The notes below the pieces were generated by a model. It was not told the origin of the DNA, did no database searches, and worked only from the letters and a program-made list of their open reading frames with translations. The position numbers and the translations under genes are program-made. From Microvirga mediterraneensis (lineage in GTDB: Bacteria > Pseudomonadota > Alphaproteobacteria > Rhizobiales > Beijerinckiaceae), in NCBI RefSeq assembly GCF_013520865.1, contig NZ_JACDXJ010000001.1, forward strand, positions 3,457,501-3,521,500: DNA of 64,000 bases. Direction: 5' to 3'. This document shows positions 26,517 through 36,604 of this stretch, one piece after another; position 1 is the first letter of the stretch; each line of letters opens with the position of its first letter.

Positions 26517-27347
26517 TCAATCGCCCGGTTTCTCGGATGAGAACCAGACATCGTCGTAGACCGCGACGGCGCTGGAATCAGGCGAGCGATCGCTCCTGAT
26601 CCAGACGGATCGGACCGCTTCCAGATCGGCCTCGGTCGGGAGACGGCTGACGGAAATTCTTTCGGTCGTTCCGCTGCACGAGATGAAGCCGACGCGCATC
26701 AGGGACTGCACGCTGAACCCTCCTCCCCGCCGTGTCACCAGAAGCGTCGGGCCCCAGCCCTTGTGCGGCTGCCATGGGAAGATCAGGCGCCCACCCGGCT
26801 CGAGCGCCCGCAGCCATTCGGCATCCGGCGCAAGAACGCCCGCATTGACGTAAACGACGTCGGCCTTCGGCAAGACGCGGCCGAAGGCGGACGCCGCATG
26901 GACGGTCACGCTGGCGTAAGCCCCCAGGTTCCGCTGCGCCTGAGCCGCGAGATCGGCCTCGTACTCGAAAGCCTCGACATGCCCGTTCGGCTGGACGAGC
27001 AGCGCCAGGATGGCGGTGTAATAGCCCGTTCCCGCGCCCACATGGATTACCGTCTCGCCCGCCTGCGGGCCGACCGTATCCATCCAGGCGGCATGAAGGG
27101 CGGGCTCGCCGTTGTTGATGCCGCGTTCGCGATCGATGGCGACGAGGACGTTAGCGTAGATATCGGCGATTTCAGAGGTTTGGGTGGCAACACCCATGCT
27201 GATGACCGTCCAGGGCGGCGGCGGCAGAAATGTTTCTCGTGGAACGGTCGCGAAGGCTTGCTCGATGCGTCCGTCGCGAATCTCCGCCAGCCGGGCGATC
27301 TGCCTGGCATAGGCTCGACGGTACTGGTCAAATCCTTCCTGCGGCAT
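26517..27347 (-). CDS. Protein-L-isoaspartate methyltransferase-like (Pcm family) SAM-dependent methyltransferase
   Basis: 276 residues. The N-terminal helix region (FDQYRRAYARQIARLAEI, then IEQAFATVPRETFLPPPPW) is typical of Pcm proteins. SAM motif I is VIHVGAGTGYYTAILALLV, followed by an acidic residue in AFEYE. The post-I region and PGGRLIFPWQ also fit. The usual conserved Ser/Thr-containing segment of true isoaspartyl methyltransferases is not obvious, so the substrate may differ. It is a cytoplasmic enzyme. It lies 55 bp downstream of the mccB stop on the same strand and could be the last gene of that transcript. Confidence 0.82.
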   Translation of the reverse strand: MPQEGFDQYRRAYARQIARLAEIRDGRIEQAFATVPRETFLPPPPWTVISMGVATQTSEIADIYANVLVAIDRERGINNGEPALHAAWMDTVGPQAGETVIHVGAGTGYYTAILALLVQPNGHVEAFEYEADLAAQAQRNLGAYASVTVHAASAFGRVLPKADVVYVNAGVLAPDAEWLRALEPGGRLIFPWQPHKGWGPTLLVTRRGGGFSVQSLMRVGFISCSGTTERISVSRLPTEADLEAVRSVWIRSDRSPDSSAVAVYDDVWFSSEKPGD

Positions 27348-27402
27348 GCATTGAAAGCGCCTTCCGGCCGCAAGAGTTCCACATCACAGCAAACCCGGTC
27401 TG

Positions 27403-29010
27403 CTACATCCTGAACACGCCGAACTTCGTCTCGGGAACCGGAGCGTTCAACGCGGCCGAAAAGGCCAAGGCGAGCACGCGGCGGGTCTCGGAGGGCAGGA
27501 TGATTCCGTCGTCCCACAGGCGGGCGGTCGCGTAGTAAGGCGAGCCCTCCTTTTCATACTTGTCGCGGATCGGCGCCTTGAAACTCTCCTCCTCGTCCGC
27601 GCTCCAGGCCTTGCCCTCGGCCTCGATATTGTCCCGCCGGACGGTGGCGAGAACGCTCGCTGCCTGCTCGCCGCCCATCACGGAAATACGCGAGTTCGGC
27701 CAGGTAAAGAGGAAACGCGGGGAATAGGCCCGGCCGCACATACCGTAATTGCCTGCGCCGAACGAGCCGCCGACCAGCAGAGTGACTTTCGGCACCTGGG
27801 CGCAGGCCACCGCCGTGACGAGCTTGGCGCCGTCCTTGGCGATGCCGCCCGCCTCGTACTGGCGGCCGACCATGAAGCCGGAGATGTTCTGCAGGAAGAG
27901 AAGCGGGATACGCCGCTGACAGCACAGCTCGATGAAATGCGCGCCTTTCTGCGCGCTTTCCGAGAACAGGATGCCGTTATTGCCGATGATGCCGACCGGC
28001 ATGCCCCAGATCCGCGCGAAGCCCGTGACGAGAGTCGTGCCGTAAAGGCGCTTGAACTCGTCGAACTCGGAGCCGTCGACCAGGCGGGCGATCACTTCGC
28101 GGATGTCGTATTGTTTCTTGAGGTCCGTGGGCACGATCGCGTCGAGATCGTCGATGCCGTATTTCGGCTCCACCGGATCGGCGATGTCGATCTCGATGCT
28201 CTTGCGCGTGTTCAGTGTGCCGACGATGCGGCGCACGATGGCGAGCGCGTGGACGTCGTCGGTAGCGTAGTGATCCGCCACGCCGGAGAGGCGGGCATGG
28301 ACATCCGCGCCGCCGAGATCCTCGGCCGACACCACCTCGCCGGTCGCCGCTTTCACCAGGGGCGGACCGCCGAGGAAGATCGTGCCCTGGCGGCGCACGA
28401 TGATGGTCTCGTCGGACATCGCCGGCACATAGGCACCGCCCGCCGTGCATGAACCCATGACGCAGGCGATCTGCGGAATGCCGAGCGACGACAGCGTCGC
28501 CTGATTGTAGAAGATGCGCCCGAAATGCTCCCGGTCGGGGAAGACATCCGTCTGGTGCGGCAGGTTCGCGCCGCCGGAATCGACCAGATAGATGCAGGGC
28601 AGACGGTTCTCGCGCGCCACTTCCTGGGCGCGCAGGTGCTTCTTCACCGTCATCGGGTAATAGGTGCCGCCCTTGATCGTCGAATCGTTGCAGACGATCA
28701 TGACCTCGCGGCCTTCGACGCGCCCGATGCCCGTGATGATGCCGGCACCGTGGATCGCGTCCTCATACATGCCGTGAGCGGCGAGCGAGCCGAGTTCCAG
28801 GAACGGGGCGCCCGGATCGAGAAGCCGCATCACGCGCTCGCGCGGCAGGAGCTTGCCGCGGGCTAGGTGACGCTCCCGTGCCTTGGCGGGGCCACCCTCC
28901 GCCACTTCCTGCCGCTTGGCCTGGAGCTCTTCGGCAAGTTCGGCCCAGGCGGCACGGTTAGCCCGCGCGGCGTCCGATGTCAGATCGGCGGAGGTGGCGA
29001 TGACGGGCAC
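27403..29010 (-). CDS. mccB: Methylcrotonoyl-CoA carboxylase beta subunit
   Basis: 535 residues from a GTG at 29010 ([10 protein letters not shown]), which has a GGGAG ribosome site and gives the normal family length; an upstream ATG adds an Arg-rich stretch with no family character. The carboxyltransferase halves are clear: [30 protein letters not shown], the first oxyanion region [14 protein letters not shown] and the second [20 protein letters not shown]. The KKH-containing segment and the length favour methylcrotonoyl- over propionyl-CoA carboxylase. It transfers carboxyl from biotin to 3-methylcrotonyl-CoA in leucine breakdown. No biotin subunit gene adjoins it; the biotin protein at 40.8 kb looks like PccA instead. 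Confidence 0.88.
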   Translation of the reverse strand: MPVIATSADLTSDAARANRAAWAELAEELQAKRQEVAEGGPAKARERHLARGKLLPRERVMRLLDPGAPFLELGSLAAHGMYEDAIHGAGIITGIGRVEGREVMIVCNDSTIKGGTYYPMTVKKHLRAQEVARENRLPCIYLVDSGGANLPHQTDVFPDREHFGRIFYNQATLSSLGIPQIACVMGSCTAGGAYVPAMSDETIIVRRQGTIFLGGPPLVKAATGEVVSAEDLGGADVHARLSGVADHYATDDVHALAIVRRIVGTLNTRKSIEIDIADPVEPKYGIDDLDAIVPTDLKKQYDIREVIARLVDGSEFDEFKRLYGTTLVTGFARIWGMPVGIIGNNGILFSESAQKGAHFIELCCQRRIPLLFLQNISGFMVGRQYEAGGIAKDGAKLVTAVACAQVPKVTLLVGGSFGAGNYGMCGRAYSPRFLFTWPNSRISVMGGEQAASVLATVRRDNIEAEGKAWSADEEESFKAPIRDKYEKEGSPYYATARLWDDGIILPSETRRVLALAFSAALNAPVPETKFGVFRM

Positions 29011-29126
29011 GGCGGCTTTCTCCCTCGTTCTTCGTGTCGGCCCCTCTCGGCGGAACGCCGGAGGGCCGTCCACGTCAGTACCTAGAACCAGGGAGCCGAT
29101 GCAACCGGGATCGGCGGCCTCTCGGA

Positions 29127-29504
29127 TCAGCCTTTCGCACGAATGACGGTTTCCTGGCGCACGACGCCCGAGCCGCAGCGATAGGCGATGCCGCGCACGA
29201 GCGACCAGTCATGGGAAACCTGCTGCAGGTAGAGATGCGTGCCGCCGAGCGCGACGGTGGACTGCAGCATGTCCTCCGTGGCGTAGCCGAAGGTCGAGCT
29301 GCCGAGGGTCGTGCCGAAGCCGATATAGAGGGGTCTAGCCGTTCCCGGGGTCGTCGGGGTCACGGGGCTGACTTCGCCGAGACGGGTGCAGACCCGCACG
29401 TCCGCCGGCGAATCGACGATCTTGACGAGCTCTGTCGGCTCGGGCCGGTAGGCGCAGGCCGAGGCAGCCAGGGCGACAAGGGAAGCGAGTAAGGCACGTT
29501 GCAT
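29127..29504 (-). CDS. Small lipoprotein of unknown function
   Basis: 125 residues: [21 protein letters not shown] has a clear lipobox (AASAC), so the mature protein should be lipid-anchored. Three further cysteines are seen, [10 protein letters not shown] and AYRCGSG among them, and the region after LGEVSP recalls the RcsF/DUF4156 type, though I cannot confirm that. The frame is open far upstream through the lipB region, but only this part is protein-like and it begins with a signal peptide, so I start at the ATG at 29504. The gene sits between mccB and lipB on the same strand. Confidence 0.72.
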   Translation of the reverse strand: MQRALLASLVALAASACAYRPEPTELVKIVDSPADVRVCTRLGEVSPVTPTTPGTARPLYIGFGTTLGSSTFGYATEDMLQSTVALGGTHLYLQQVSHDWSLVRGIAYRCGSGVVRQETVIRAKG

Positions 29505-29593
29505 GGAAGTTCCGCCAATGATCAGCCGTTTGCTCCAGCTTAGAGCATGAAGCGGCCTTGGGGAGAAGCCTCGCCGTATCCTTCGTGAAAAAC

Positions 29594-30328
29594 CTAGACG
29601 CCGTGGCTCAAGAGCAACGGTATCTCCGCCCTCTCCGTCGGCCCGAAAATCTCCTCGAAAGCCCTGCGCATCGCCGCATCGACCTCCGGCATGGTGACCG
29701 GGATGCCGAGATCGACGAGGCTCGTGACCCCGTGCCGGGTCACGCCGCAGGGCACGATGCCGGTGAAATGCGAAAGATCCGGCTCCACGTTGAGGCTGAT
29801 TCCATGGAAGGTCGCCCAGCGGCGGACGCGGATGCCGATCGCGGCGATCTTGTCCTCGGCCGTCTCGCCCTTGTCGGGCCGCCTGACCCACACACCGACC
29901 CGGTCCTCCCGCCGCTCGCCGCGGATGTTGAAGGAATCCAGGGTCGCGATGAGCCAGGCTTCGAGCGCCGTCACGTAGCGGCGAAGGTCGGGGGCGCGGC
30001 GCCTGAGGTCGAGCATCACATACGCAACCCGCTGGCCCGGTCCATGATAGGTGTATTGCCCTCCCCGGCCCGTCTGGTGGACAGGGAAGCGGTCCGGGTC
30101 CACGAGGTCTTCCGGTCTGGCCGAGGTCCCGGCCGTGTAGAGCGGCGGATGCTCCACCAGCCACACCAGTTCCCGCGCCTCGCCGGCAGCAATCGCTTCC
30201 GCCCGGGATTCCATGAAGGCGACAGCCTCCTCGTAAGGGACAAGGCCCTCCGTGATGACCCATTCCACGGGAGGAGAGCCGCTCTCAGGCGGAAACTGAA
30301 AGGTCAGGCTGTCTCGCAGGTTCGACAC
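29594..30328 (-). CDS. lipB: Octanoyl-ACP:protein N-octanoyltransferase
   Basis: 244 residues. Family motifs: [28 protein letters not shown], and the catalytic pair, Lys in [14 protein letters not shown] and Cys in [14 protein letters not shown]. It moves octanoate from acyl carrier protein to the lipoyl domains of 2-oxoacid dehydrogenases and the glycine cleavage H protein, in the cytoplasm. The length is normal for alphaproteobacteria. It is transcribed away from the neighbouring tRNA-Leu; lipA is not in the window. Confidence 0.95.
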   Translation of the reverse strand: MSNLRDSLTFQFPPESGSPPVEWVITEGLVPYEEAVAFMESRAEAIAAGEARELVWLVEHPPLYTAGTSARPEDLVDPDRFPVHQTGRGGQYTYHGPGQRVAYVMLDLRRRAPDLRRYVTALEAWLIATLDSFNIRGERREDRVGVWVRRPDKGETAEDKIAAIGIRVRRWATFHGISLNVEPDLSHFTGIVPCGVTRHGVTSLVDLGIPVTMPEVDAAMRRAFEEIFGPTERAEIPLLLSHGV

Positions 30329-30581
30329 CGGTTCACCTTGAAACTTGGCGGGAGGCAGAGCGGAATTGTTCTTGTCTCGAGAGACCCGGAGGCCCCCCGG
30401 AACGCCATAGAACTCCCGCTTATATAGTCGTTCCAGCCGCTTATCGCCTAGACCGCGATCGGCAGGCGAGGCATTCGCTCATGTCAATTTGCGGATCCGC
30501 TACGGAAGGGGTTGCAGCCCCCCGGTCGATCTGCTAGAGCGGCCTCCTCTTCAGGAGAAACCCACTCCTGGAACCGAGTTC

Positions 30582-30666
30582 GCGGTCATGGCGGAATTGG
30601 TAGACGCACTACCTTGAGGTGGTAGCGGGGAGACCCGTGGAGGTTCGAGTCCTCTTGACCGCACCA
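30582..30666 (+). tRNA. tRNA-Leu (anticodon GAG)
   Basis: 85 bases. The acceptor GCGGTCA pairs with TGACCGC; anticodon arm CTACC-TTGAGGT-GGTAG gives GAG; a long class II variable arm (GCGGGGAGACCCGT) and T arm GAGG-TTCGAGT-CCTC follow. Discriminator A and encoded CCA end it at 30666. A terminator lies 27 bases downstream. Confidence 0.97.
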
Positions 30667-30692
30667 ACTTTGGCATTCAGGTGCCGAAGACG

Positions 30693-30718
30693 AAAAGGCC
30701 CCCTAGGGGGCCTTTTTT
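30693..30718 (+). terminator. Terminator of the tRNA-Leu gene
   Basis: A 24-base perfect palindrome: AAAAGGCCCCCT (30693-30704) followed at once by its complement AGGGGGCCTTTT (30705-30716), then two more T. Confidence 0.85.
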
Positions 30719-30881
30719 GTTGATGACCCTGCCGATCCGGAAGCCAAGGCCCAGCGCTCGGGCGCCTTCACCGGCCCGGTGAAAAACGACCACCGACCGA
30801 TTCTTCGAAAAGTCTTTAGGGCGCATTGCGCGGGCCTGCCCCCATGCCTAAAAGGCGACAACCCACCTCAGAGGACGGCTG

Positions 30882-32306
30882 ATGCTGGAAGTCGAAGACA
30901 AGACGCCGCTTCCGAAGCCCGATGAGCCAGAAACCGAAGCCCTGGCCTTCAGGGACGAGGAGGGCGAGCTCAATCCGGAATTTCTGGCCGCCGCCGCCGA
31001 TGCCATCGAGGCCTCGGAGGTCGAGCGCCTGCAGAAGCTCGTCGAAGGCTTCCACGAATCCGAGCTCGGCGACCTGCTCGAAGCACTCGAGCCCGATCAG
31101 CGCCCTCGCCTCATCGAACTTCTCGGCCGGTCCTTCGATTTTGCCGCCCTCACAGAGGTGGACGAAGCGGTCCGCGAGGAAATTCTCGAGGAGCTCGAAA
31201 CCGCGACCGTCGCCGAGGGCGTCCGCGACCTCGATTCCGACGACGCGATCACGATTCTCGAAAGCCTTCCCGAAGAGGAGAAGGCGGAAGTTCTCGATCA
31301 GCTTCCGGCCGTCGAGCGCGTGGCGCTCCAGCGCTCCCTCGATTACCCCGAGGACAGCGCCGGGCGGCGCATGCAGACCGAGTTCATCGCCGTGCCGCCG
31401 TTCTGGACGGTGGGGCAGACGATCGACTTCATGCGCGAGACGGCAGACCTGCCGGAGACCTTCTACGAGATCTTCGTCATCGATCCGGCGGGCCACCTGC
31501 TCGGAGCCGTGGCCTTGGACAGGCTCCTGCGCTCGAAGCGTCCGGTCACGATCCAGGAGATCATGGACGACGAGCCCGACCGGGTGAAGGCGACCGAGCA
31601 CCAGGAGGAAGTGGCGCGCCTGTTCGAGCGCTACAACCTCGTGTCCGCGGCCGTGGTGGACGAGGCGGGGCGCCTCGTCGGCGTCATCCTCGTCGACGAT
31701 ATCGTGGACGTGCTCGAGGAAGAGGCCGACGCCGACATCAAGCAGCTCGGCGGCGTGAAATCCGACGAAGAGCTGTCGGACACGGTGCTCTACACCCAGA
31801 GAAGCCGCTTCCCCTGGCTCTTCGCCAATATGTGCACCGCCTTCCTGGCCGCGGGCGTGATCCGCGTCTTCGAGGAATCCCTGGAACGGATGGTGGCGCT
31901 CGCGATCCTGATGCCCATCGTGGCGTCCATGGGCGGCAATGCCGGCACCCAGACCATGACGGTGGCCGTCCGGGCGCTCGCCACCCGCGAACTCGGCCGC
32001 GCCAACGCCTGGCGCATCATCCGCCGCGAGGCGGCGGTCGGCATCCTAAACGGGCTGGTCTTCGCCGTCATCCTGGGTACGGTCGCGAGCGTGTGGTTCC
32101 AGTCGCCCCAGATCGGCCTGGTGATCGGCCTCGCGCTCATCTCGGTCCTGCTCTTCGCGGCGCTCGGAGGCATCTTCGTCCCACTGACGCTCAACCGGTT
32201 CGGCGTCGACCCGGCCGTGTCGTCCGGCCCCTTCGTCACGAGCATCACGGATATCGTCGGCTTTTTCTCCTTTTTGGGTATCGCAACGGTCTGGTTTCGT
32301 CTGTAG
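30882..32306 (+). CDS. mgtE: Magnesium transporter MgtE
   Basis: 474 residues with a GAGG ribosome site. Order: an acidic cytoplasmic N domain of helical repeats (about 25-155, LESLPEEEKAEVLDQL), two CBS domains (about 160-290), a plug helix, and five membrane helices from about 310. The pore signature MPIVASMGGNAGTQTM, with its Gly-Gly-Asn and conserved Thr-Gln, is intact. It acts as a homodimeric Mg2+ channel gated by cytosolic Mg2+ through the N and CBS domains. No magnesium riboswitch was recognised in the 160 bp between the tRNA terminator and the start. Confidence 0.94.
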   Translation: MLEVEDKTPLPKPDEPETEALAFRDEEGELNPEFLAAAADAIEASEVERLQKLVEGFHESELGDLLEALEPDQRPRLIELLGRSFDFAALTEVDEAVREEILEELETATVAEGVRDLDSDDAITILESLPEEEKAEVLDQLPAVERVALQRSLDYPEDSAGRRMQTEFIAVPPFWTVGQTIDFMRETADLPETFYEIFVIDPAGHLLGAVALDRLLRSKRPVTIQEIMDDEPDRVKATEHQEEVARLFERYNLVSAAVVDEAGRLVGVILVDDIVDVLEEEADADIKQLGGVKSDEELSDTVLYTQRSRFPWLFANMCTAFLAAGVIRVFEESLERMVALAILMPIVASMGGNAGTQTMTVAVRALATRELGRANAWRIIRREAAVGILNGLVFAVILGTVASVWFQSPQIGLVIGLALISVLLFAALGGIFVPLTLNRFGVDPAVSSGPFVTSITDIVGFFSFLGIATVWFRL

Positions 32307-32396
32307 GCTCACATCGCGCCGCGCTCGTAAGGGCCTGTTAACGCTCTTCGGGCATCTCTGGTGCGATCCCGTTTTGCGTACAATACAGTTGAACCG

Positions 32397-33296
32397 ATGA
32401 AGACTCGCCGCCGCTCCCCCAGCCGCTCCAAGTGTTCCGGCCTGACGACTTTCGTACGGGCTGCCCGGTTCAGCGCGCTCGCTGCAATCGCCTTGGGTCT
32501 CGCCTCCTGCGCCATCATGCCCTCATCGAGCCGGTATCCGACGAAGGGCGATGTCAGGCCCCACGAAGGCGTCGCATCGGCTCACCAGCTCCCGATTCAT
32601 GGGGTCGACATCTCCAAATGGCAGGGCGATGTCGACTGGGCCTCCCTGCGACGGGCCGGCACCCAGTTCGCCTTCATCAAGGCGACCGAGGGCGGCGACC
32701 ACGTCGACAGCAAGTTCCAAGAGAACTGGCAGGAGGCCAAGAAGGCGGGCGTTCCGCGCGGGGCCTATCACTTCGTCTATTGGTGCCGCCCTGCGCACGA
32801 GCAGGCGGCCTGGTTCAAGAGGAACGTTCCCCGGGATCCGGAGGCCCTCCCCCCGGTTCTGGACGTCGAGTGGAACGGCCAGTCTGTGAACTGCCCGAAG
32901 AAGGTTCCCCGTGAGCAGGCGCTCGCCATGATCGACGTGATGCTGCGCGAGATGGAAGCCCATACCGGCAAGCGCCCGATCATCTACACCGACATCACCT
33001 TCCATAAGGAAATCCTGGAAGGCGAGTTCAACGATTATCCCTACTGGATCCGCAGCACGGCGGCCGAGCCGCATGTGCGCTACAATAACCGCCGCTGGAC
33101 CTTCTGGCAGTTCACCACCACGGGCCGCGTTCCCGGCGTGAAGGGCGATGTGGACCGCAACACGTTCTACGGCACGGAAAACCAGTGGCGCATGTTCGTC
33201 CAGAGCGCCTGCGATCCGCGCGACCATGGCCGCCTGAAGGCGCAGGGCGTCTGCCGCGACATGGACCCCGTCCAGACGGCCAGCATCGGCGAGTAG
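32397..33296 (+). CDS. Lipoprotein GH25 lysozyme
   Basis: About 299 residues from the ATG at 32397; a GTG at 32361 is possible but leaves the signal sequence deep inside. The N-terminus is Arg-rich, then a hydrophobic stretch ends in the lipobox LGLASC. The catalytic domain begins HGVDISKWQGDVDW, continues FAFIKATEGGDHVD, RGAYHFVYW, PPVLDVEW (catalytic Asp/Glu pair) and ends with WTFWQFTTTGRVPG. This is the glycoside hydrolase 25 muramidase family, which cleaves the MurNAc-GlcNAc bond of peptidoglycan; a role at the cell envelope is likely. A terminator follows the stop. Confidence 0.9.
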   Translation: MKTRRRSPSRSKCSGLTTFVRAARFSALAAIALGLASCAIMPSSSRYPTKGDVRPHEGVASAHQLPIHGVDISKWQGDVDWASLRRAGTQFAFIKATEGGDHVDSKFQENWQEAKKAGVPRGAYHFVYWCRPAHEQAAWFKRNVPRDPEALPPVLDVEWNGQSVNCPKKVPREQALAMIDVMLREMEAHTGKRPIIYTDITFHKEILEGEFNDYPYWIRSTAAEPHVRYNNRRWTFWQFTTTGRVPGVKGDVDRNTFYGTENQWRMFVQSACDPRDHGRLKAQGVCRDMDPVQTASIGE

Positions 33297-33322
33297 CCCG
33301 TTCGGCGCAGCCAAACAATCGG

Positions 33323-33356
33323 GCTCCCTCACCCAGCATGAGGGAGCTTTTTCTTT
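33323..33356 (+). terminator. Terminator after the lysozyme gene
   Basis: A nine-base perfect stem GCTCCCTCA (33323-33331) with TGAGGGAGC (33339-33347), seven-base loop, followed by TTTTTCTTT. Confidence 0.85.
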
Positions 33357-33517
33357 ATTGTGTACGACCAATTGCCGGGCTTCCGGACAGCCCCACCTCT
33401 CCTTTTCAGTCGATCCGGCCTTGATAAGGGCAGCATTGCTGACCAAAATGGGCGATCAGAAAAGCGATCCATCGCCCCTACGACCCTGGGTGGGCGAATG
33501 GAACCTGGGAGGAACAG

Positions 33518-34690
33518 ATGCTTCAGAATGCCGCCAAGGGCTTCAATTTCGATCTCGGCGAGACCGCCGATGCCATCCGCGAGACCGTCCGCGATTTCGC
33601 CCAGGAGAAGATCGCGCCGCGCGCCGAAGAGATCGACCGGACGAACCAGTTCCCGCGCGATCTCTGGCCCCAGATGGGCGAGCTCGGCCTGCACGGCATC
33701 ACGGTCGAGGAAGAATACGGCGGGGCTGGGCTCGGCTATCTCGAGCACGTCATCGCCATGGAGGAGATCTCCCGTGCCTCCGCGTCGGTCGGCCTGTCCT
33801 ACGGCGCCCATTCCAACCTCTGCGTCAACCAGATCCGCCGCAACGGCAATGAGGACCAGAAACGCCGCTACCTGCCGAAGCTGATATCCGGCGAGCATCT
33901 TGGGGCGCTCGCCATGTCCGAGCCCGGCTCCGGCTCCGACGTGGTCTCCATGCGCACCCGGGCCGAGAAGCGGGGCGACCGCTACGTGCTCAACGGCAAC
34001 AAGATGTGGATCACCAACGGCCCCACGGCCGATACGCTGGTGGTCTATGCCAAGACCGATCCGGCGGCCGGCCCGCGCGGCATGACGGCCTTCCTGATCG
34101 AGAAGGGCTTCAAGGGCTTCTCCACGCACCAGAAGCTCGACAAGCTCGGGATGCGCGGCTCCGACACCTGCGAGCTGGTGTTCGAGGATTGCGAAGTGCC
34201 GGAGGAGAACGTGCTCGGCCAGGTCGGCCGGGGCGTGAACGTGCTCATGTCCGGCCTCGATTACGAGCGGGCCGTACTGGCTGCCGGCTCCACGGGCATC
34301 ATGCAGGCCTGCATGGACGTGGTCCTGCCCTACATCCACGAGCGCAAGCAGTTCGGGCAGGCCATCGGCGAGTTCCAGCTCGTGCAGGGCAAGGTGGCCG
34401 ACATGTACGTGACCATGAATGCCGCGAAGGCCTATGTCTATGCGGTGGCCAAGGCCTGCGACCGGGGCGAGACCACCCGCGAGGACGCGGCCGGCGCCAT
34501 TCTCTACGCGGCGGAGAACGCCACCAAGATGGCCCTCGACGCGATCCAGCTCCTTGGCGGCAACGGCTATATCAACGACTACCCGACAGGCCGCCTGCTG
34601 CGCGACGCCAAGCTCTACGAAATCGGAGCCGGCACGAGCGAGATCCGCCGCATGCTGATCGGGCGCGAGCTGTTCGCCAAGACGGCCTAA
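33518..34690 (+). CDS. ivd: Isovaleryl-CoA dehydrogenase
   Basis: 390 residues with a GGGAGGAACAG ribosome site. Acyl-CoA dehydrogenase signatures: [28 protein letters not shown] (FAD and substrate binding), [17 protein letters not shown] and the terminal [17 protein letters not shown] then [16 protein letters not shown]. The Glu in [12 protein letters not shown] lies where isovaleryl-CoA dehydrogenase has its catalytic base, which separates it from short-chain homologues. It converts isovaleryl-CoA to 3-methylcrotonyl-CoA, the substrate of the MccB enzyme encoded at 27.4 kb. Its TAA overlaps the stop of the convergent membrane protein by four bases. Confidence 0.9.
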   Translation: MLQNAAKGFNFDLGETADAIRETVRDFAQEKIAPRAEEIDRTNQFPRDLWPQMGELGLHGITVEEEYGGAGLGYLEHVIAMEEISRASASVGLSYGAHSNLCVNQIRRNGNEDQKRRYLPKLISGEHLGALAMSEPGSGSDVVSMRTRAEKRGDRYVLNGNKMWITNGPTADTLVVYAKTDPAAGPRGMTAFLIEKGFKGFSTHQKLDKLGMRGSDTCELVFEDCEVPEENVLGQVGRGVNVLMSGLDYERAVLAAGSTGIMQACMDVVLPYIHERKQFGQAIGEFQLVQGKVADMYVTMNAAKAYVYAVAKACDRGETTREDAAGAILYAAENATKMALDAIQLLGGNGYINDYPTGRLLRDAKLYEIGAGTSEIRRMLIGRELFAKTA

Positions 34691-36267
34691 GGATCCTTCC
34701 TGATCTTGTAGAGCTGGAACCCGCGCCCATTGTGCACGATCTTCAGGAGATCGGGCGCGGGGTTGGCAGTCTCGTCCGTATCGGTGCCGAGCACGATCAG
34801 ATAATCGTAGAATTCCGTCCAGCCATCCCAGTAATGGGGCCCATCGGCCGGGGCTCCTTCTTCCTCCGCCGCAACGATGACCTGGCTGATGCGCGGCGTG
34901 TCCCCATCTTCCGTATCAACATGCGCGCGGTATTCCGGCCGCGCGTGCAGGATCTGCTTTCCGGGCACGACGAACAGGCGGGAGACGAGCGCCGAACGCT
35001 CGATCACCGCAAGGGTCGGCGCATGGGACAGGGCGGCGTCGATTGCCCCTTCGGCCGGATCGTCCGCCTGAGTGACGAGAAGGCGCGAACCCGAGGGCAT
35101 GAGACGAAGCGAGCTTTTCAGTTCCTGAAGCGGCTGCGAGATGGCCACCCAATGGGCTGAGACGTCGACGACGCGAAAGGCGATGGCCACAAGGCAGACT
35201 GCGAAGAAGGCATTGTGGTTCTCCAGCCTCTTCAGATCGACCGTGATGAAACCCAGCGTCATGAAGAAGATGCCGACGACGATGCGCTGGTCGGCCATCC
35301 AGGAGCCGAAGGCCAGGCGCGGCAGGGCGAGAAGGGCCAGCGCCAGCACGCCCGCCACGATCAGGCCGGCCGGATGAAAGCCGACCAGGCCCCGCTTGAC
35401 GGCAATGCCGATGGCGACGGCGATCAGGATCAGGAACGGAATATCGGTGACGTCCGAATAGACCGAGAGGAACATCGTGACGGCTTCGAACTTGCCTTGC
35501 GATTCCCAGACGATGTCGTGCGAGAGCCCCCAGGTCGGACTGGTGACCAGCAGGTAGAGGAACGGCAGGAACGGCACACCCAGTGCCAGAGCACTCCTGA
35601 CGAGCGGCGCGGGCTTCCAGGCTTTCTGTGTCCAGAGGCGCCAGAACTCGAAACTGGCGATGCCGAGGCCATAGAGGCCCAGGGCCGACAAATGGCAGAC
35701 ATACAGAACCGCGCAGAAAGCGAAGCTCGCCAGCGCACGAACGATCACCGGCTTCCCGCTGAGCCTGATCCAGACGGAGAGGCCGAGCACTGCGGCCCCC
35801 ACGCCGAACAGGTAGTTCATCAGGCCCGTGAACAGGAAGCCGTTATAGACGAAGAGACCGCCCACGAGGGGCCAGGCCGACCAGCGCCCATCGAGCGTGC
35901 GGTGCAGCAGCATCGGCCCCAGAAGCATCAGGAGCAGCGTCAGTCCCACGAAGATCCGGCCGGCGGCATAGACTCCGAAGAACGGGACCAGAGGCGGAAC
36001 GATCAGGTCCATGATCAGATTGGGGATCGGCGCCCAGGCGACCTCGTAGAACCTGGACAGGGGCCCGTTGCCCGGAATGCCCGCGAGCGCCTGCATGCGC
36101 GCCAAGTGATTGGGGTAATCCTCCAGCGGCGGCACAACGGTATAGAACAGGGGCAGCAGGATCAGGGCCGCCACGAGCAAAGTCTGCTTGAGGACGACCC
36201 AGGGGCGCTCGATGCTCCGGTCGAGAGCGGCAGAGGCCGACAGACCACGCTTCTGGAATTCCGACAT
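34687..36267 (-). CDS. Polytopic membrane protein, GT-C-like
   Basis: About 526 residues if started at the ATG at 36267 ([10 protein letters not shown]), which has GGGAG five bases before it; in-frame ATGs at 36294 and 36360 lack one. It has roughly ten hydrophobic helices from about residue 25 to 400, then a soluble C-terminal region (about 400-526) containing [11 protein letters not shown] and [14 protein letters not shown]. An acidic [13 protein letters not shown] motif follows the first helix, where GT-C glycosyltransferases keep a catalytic acidic residue in the first periplasmic loop. This suggests a lipid-linked sugar transferase, but the family is not certain. It is convergent with ivd, sharing four bases at the stops. 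Confidence 0.75.
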   Translation of the reverse strand: MSEFQKRGLSASAALDRSIERPWVVLKQTLLVAALILLPLFYTVVPPLEDYPNHLARMQALAGIPGNGPLSRFYEVAWAPIPNLIMDLIVPPLVPFFGVYAAGRIFVGLTLLLMLLGPMLLHRTLDGRWSAWPLVGGLFVYNGFLFTGLMNYLFGVGAAVLGLSVWIRLSGKPVIVRALASFAFCAVLYVCHLSALGLYGLGIASFEFWRLWTQKAWKPAPLVRSALALGVPFLPFLYLLVTSPTWGLSHDIVWESQGKFEAVTMFLSVYSDVTDIPFLILIAVAIGIAVKRGLVGFHPAGLIVAGVLALALLALPRLAFGSWMADQRIVVGIFFMTLGFITVDLKRLENHNAFFAVCLVAIAFRVVDVSAHWVAISQPLQELKSSLRLMPSGSRLLVTQADDPAEGAIDAALSHAPTLAVIERSALVSRLFVVPGKQILHARPEYRAHVDTEDGDTPRISQVIVAAEEEGAPADGPHYWDGWTEFYDYLIVLGTDTDETANPAPDLLKIVHNGRGFQLYKIRKDP

Positions 36268-36604
36268 CGCCACTCCCGCATCCGCTTCGTTCATGGACGG
36301 CGCGAATCCCGTCTTTAACGGACGGCATAAGAGCCTGTGCCTATTCCAGGTCAACCTCATCTTTCAGAGAGGATCCTTGAGAAATGGCAGGAATTCAGGC
36401 GATGCGACACTTCGCTCGAATGGCCCGACACTGCCGCGACAATGATCTGCATAGCCCGATGCATTTCATTCGTCATTACATTGGCAAGGGCTTCAACGTC
36501 AGCACCCCAAAACGAAACATTGATGCAGGGGATTGCGCGGTCTTATGGTGGCTTTCGGGGCGAGCGGCCTTTATGACTAGCTACCCCAACGTCAGGAAAT
36601 TCTC

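Noticed and set aside
30718..30881. Magnesium riboswitch before mgtE
   Set aside because: The 160 bp leader shows no M-box-like arrangement of helices that I could support.
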